25,642 nt of DNA, taken from NCBI RefSeq assembly GCF_000003815.2, contig NC_049996.1, forward strand, positions 1,600,833 to 1,626,474, read 5' to 3'. Shown piece by piece: positions 24,913 through 25,642 of the stretch. The translations under genes and the position numbers were made by a program. The notes beneath the pieces were generated by a model, which did no database searches, had not been told where the DNA came from, and was given only the letters and a program-made list of their open reading frames with translations. Position 1 is the first letter of the stretch, and the number at the start of each line of letters is the position of its first letter. The DNA comes from Branchiostoma floridae. Its lineage: Eukaryota > Chordata > Leptocardii > Amphioxiformes > Branchiostomatidae.

Positions 24913-25642
24913 TTCAGTGCAGGCAGACCTCCGGTGCCCGTTTGACTACCTTAGGGGGATCCGCAGGTCAATCCGCCATGCAAATTGATGGTGGTCGATT
25001 ATAGTTCAGGGCCTAAAACTTCAAGATTTTTTTCCTGGTCAAATGGGTAGAAATCCTGGCAGTTTTGAGGTGGGTGTGACAGGGGAGGGTTTCTACTTTG
25101 TGATTAGGGCCAAAAAGCTGAGTTTGTGTGGTTTTCAGGGGGTATAAAGTTGGGACTTTTTTGTCCTAGCACATGGCCTCCTCACTGGGTTGTGGTGCGG
25201 TTTTGAGGTCATGGGTCAATCTTTCAGTTTCCCGGAAGTTCTCACCGTTAGATTCATGCCGAAATGTGGTTTTTCGGATAGCTGAGATGTCGGGCTTTCA
25301 TATGAGGGTATGTTTGTGTGCCAGTAACGTCAGATAGTTGAGTTACTAACAGTTGCTTTCTCCTCTTTTTTTGTATAGGAACCCATTGTTTAGAGGCTGC
25401 AAATTGAATCACCTGCGGATACCCTGAAGTGTTCCAGGTATCACCCTGCCCTCCCCCTTTTTAGCTATTTTGGGGCTGAATACACCTCCATATGTGTGAA
25501 ATATGGTCCCAGGGGACATGCCATGCTAAATTTGTTGAGAATTTCCTATATTTTAGCTGTTTTTATTTCACTGGTGTGCTAAAGGGCACTGCTTAAAATG
25601 GAAATTGCCATTGGTGTAAAATGACTGAGAGGGAGGATGACT
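24913..25642. other. Unassigned sequence at the right edge
   Basis: Moderate G+C with T- and G-rich runs; no open frame of note and no importin exon. Phrases such as GGTTTTGAGGTCATGGGTCA and AGTTTCCCGGAAGTTCTCAC look unlike the surrounding intron and may belong to a repeat that continues beyond the window. Confidence 0.3.

Noticed and set aside
1-25642. CRISPR array, bacterial operon, rRNA or functional tRNA gene
   Set aside because: No regularly spaced direct repeats with unique spacers, no Shine-Dalgarno-led genes, and the tRNA-like B boxes lack a complete cloverleaf.

Overview
The window is animal nuclear DNA. It carries a split gene with short exons, GT-AG introns and many small transposon-derived repeats. 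An invertebrate deuterostome, most probably a lancelet (Branchiostoma-like), fits best. The reasons are the vertebrate-like protein sequence in a compact multi-exon gene, abundant TACATGTA-type palindromes, tRNA-type SINE copies, many short MITEs and a RecQ-like helicase fragment. The species call is inference from composition and repeat style.

Layout. The minus strand from 21653 down to 7301 encodes importin subunit beta-1 (karyopherin beta-1, KPNB1). Twenty consecutive coding exons could be placed; all 19 splice junctions between them keep the frame with GT/AG borders, and they give 841 residues ending in a stop. Only the first coding exon (about 33 residues, including the start codon) is missing. 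It was not found between 21654 and 25642, so it probably lies beyond the right edge. 21654-25642 would then be part of a first intron longer than 4 kb, holding a CpG-rich segment and a broken RecQ-like helicase fragment (24261-24428).

Downstream of the importin stop (below 7301) the sequence is mostly non-coding. It holds a 571 bp MITE with long terminal inverted repeats (5998-6568), several older repeats, and two minus-strand exon candidates: 2545-2796, which looks like a good terminal coding exon of an unrecognised protein, and 5421-5595, which is weaker.

The importin introns carry a hAT-type MITE with a perfect 8 bp target duplication (10385-10884), a pogo/mariner-like MITE with TA duplication (16956-17412), two CAGGG-ended MITE candidates in one intron (20291-20631, 20967-21290), five SINE-like copies all on the gene's own strand, a foldback family, and a GT-rich dispersed repeat.

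Functionally this is one housekeeping gene: the carrier that binds importin-alpha/cargo, docks on nuclear pore proteins and releases cargo on RanGTP. I found no gene cluster, CRISPR array, RNA gene or new system. The items most worth a second look are the unassigned exon at 2545-2796, the RecQ-like fragment and the well-bounded MITEs.
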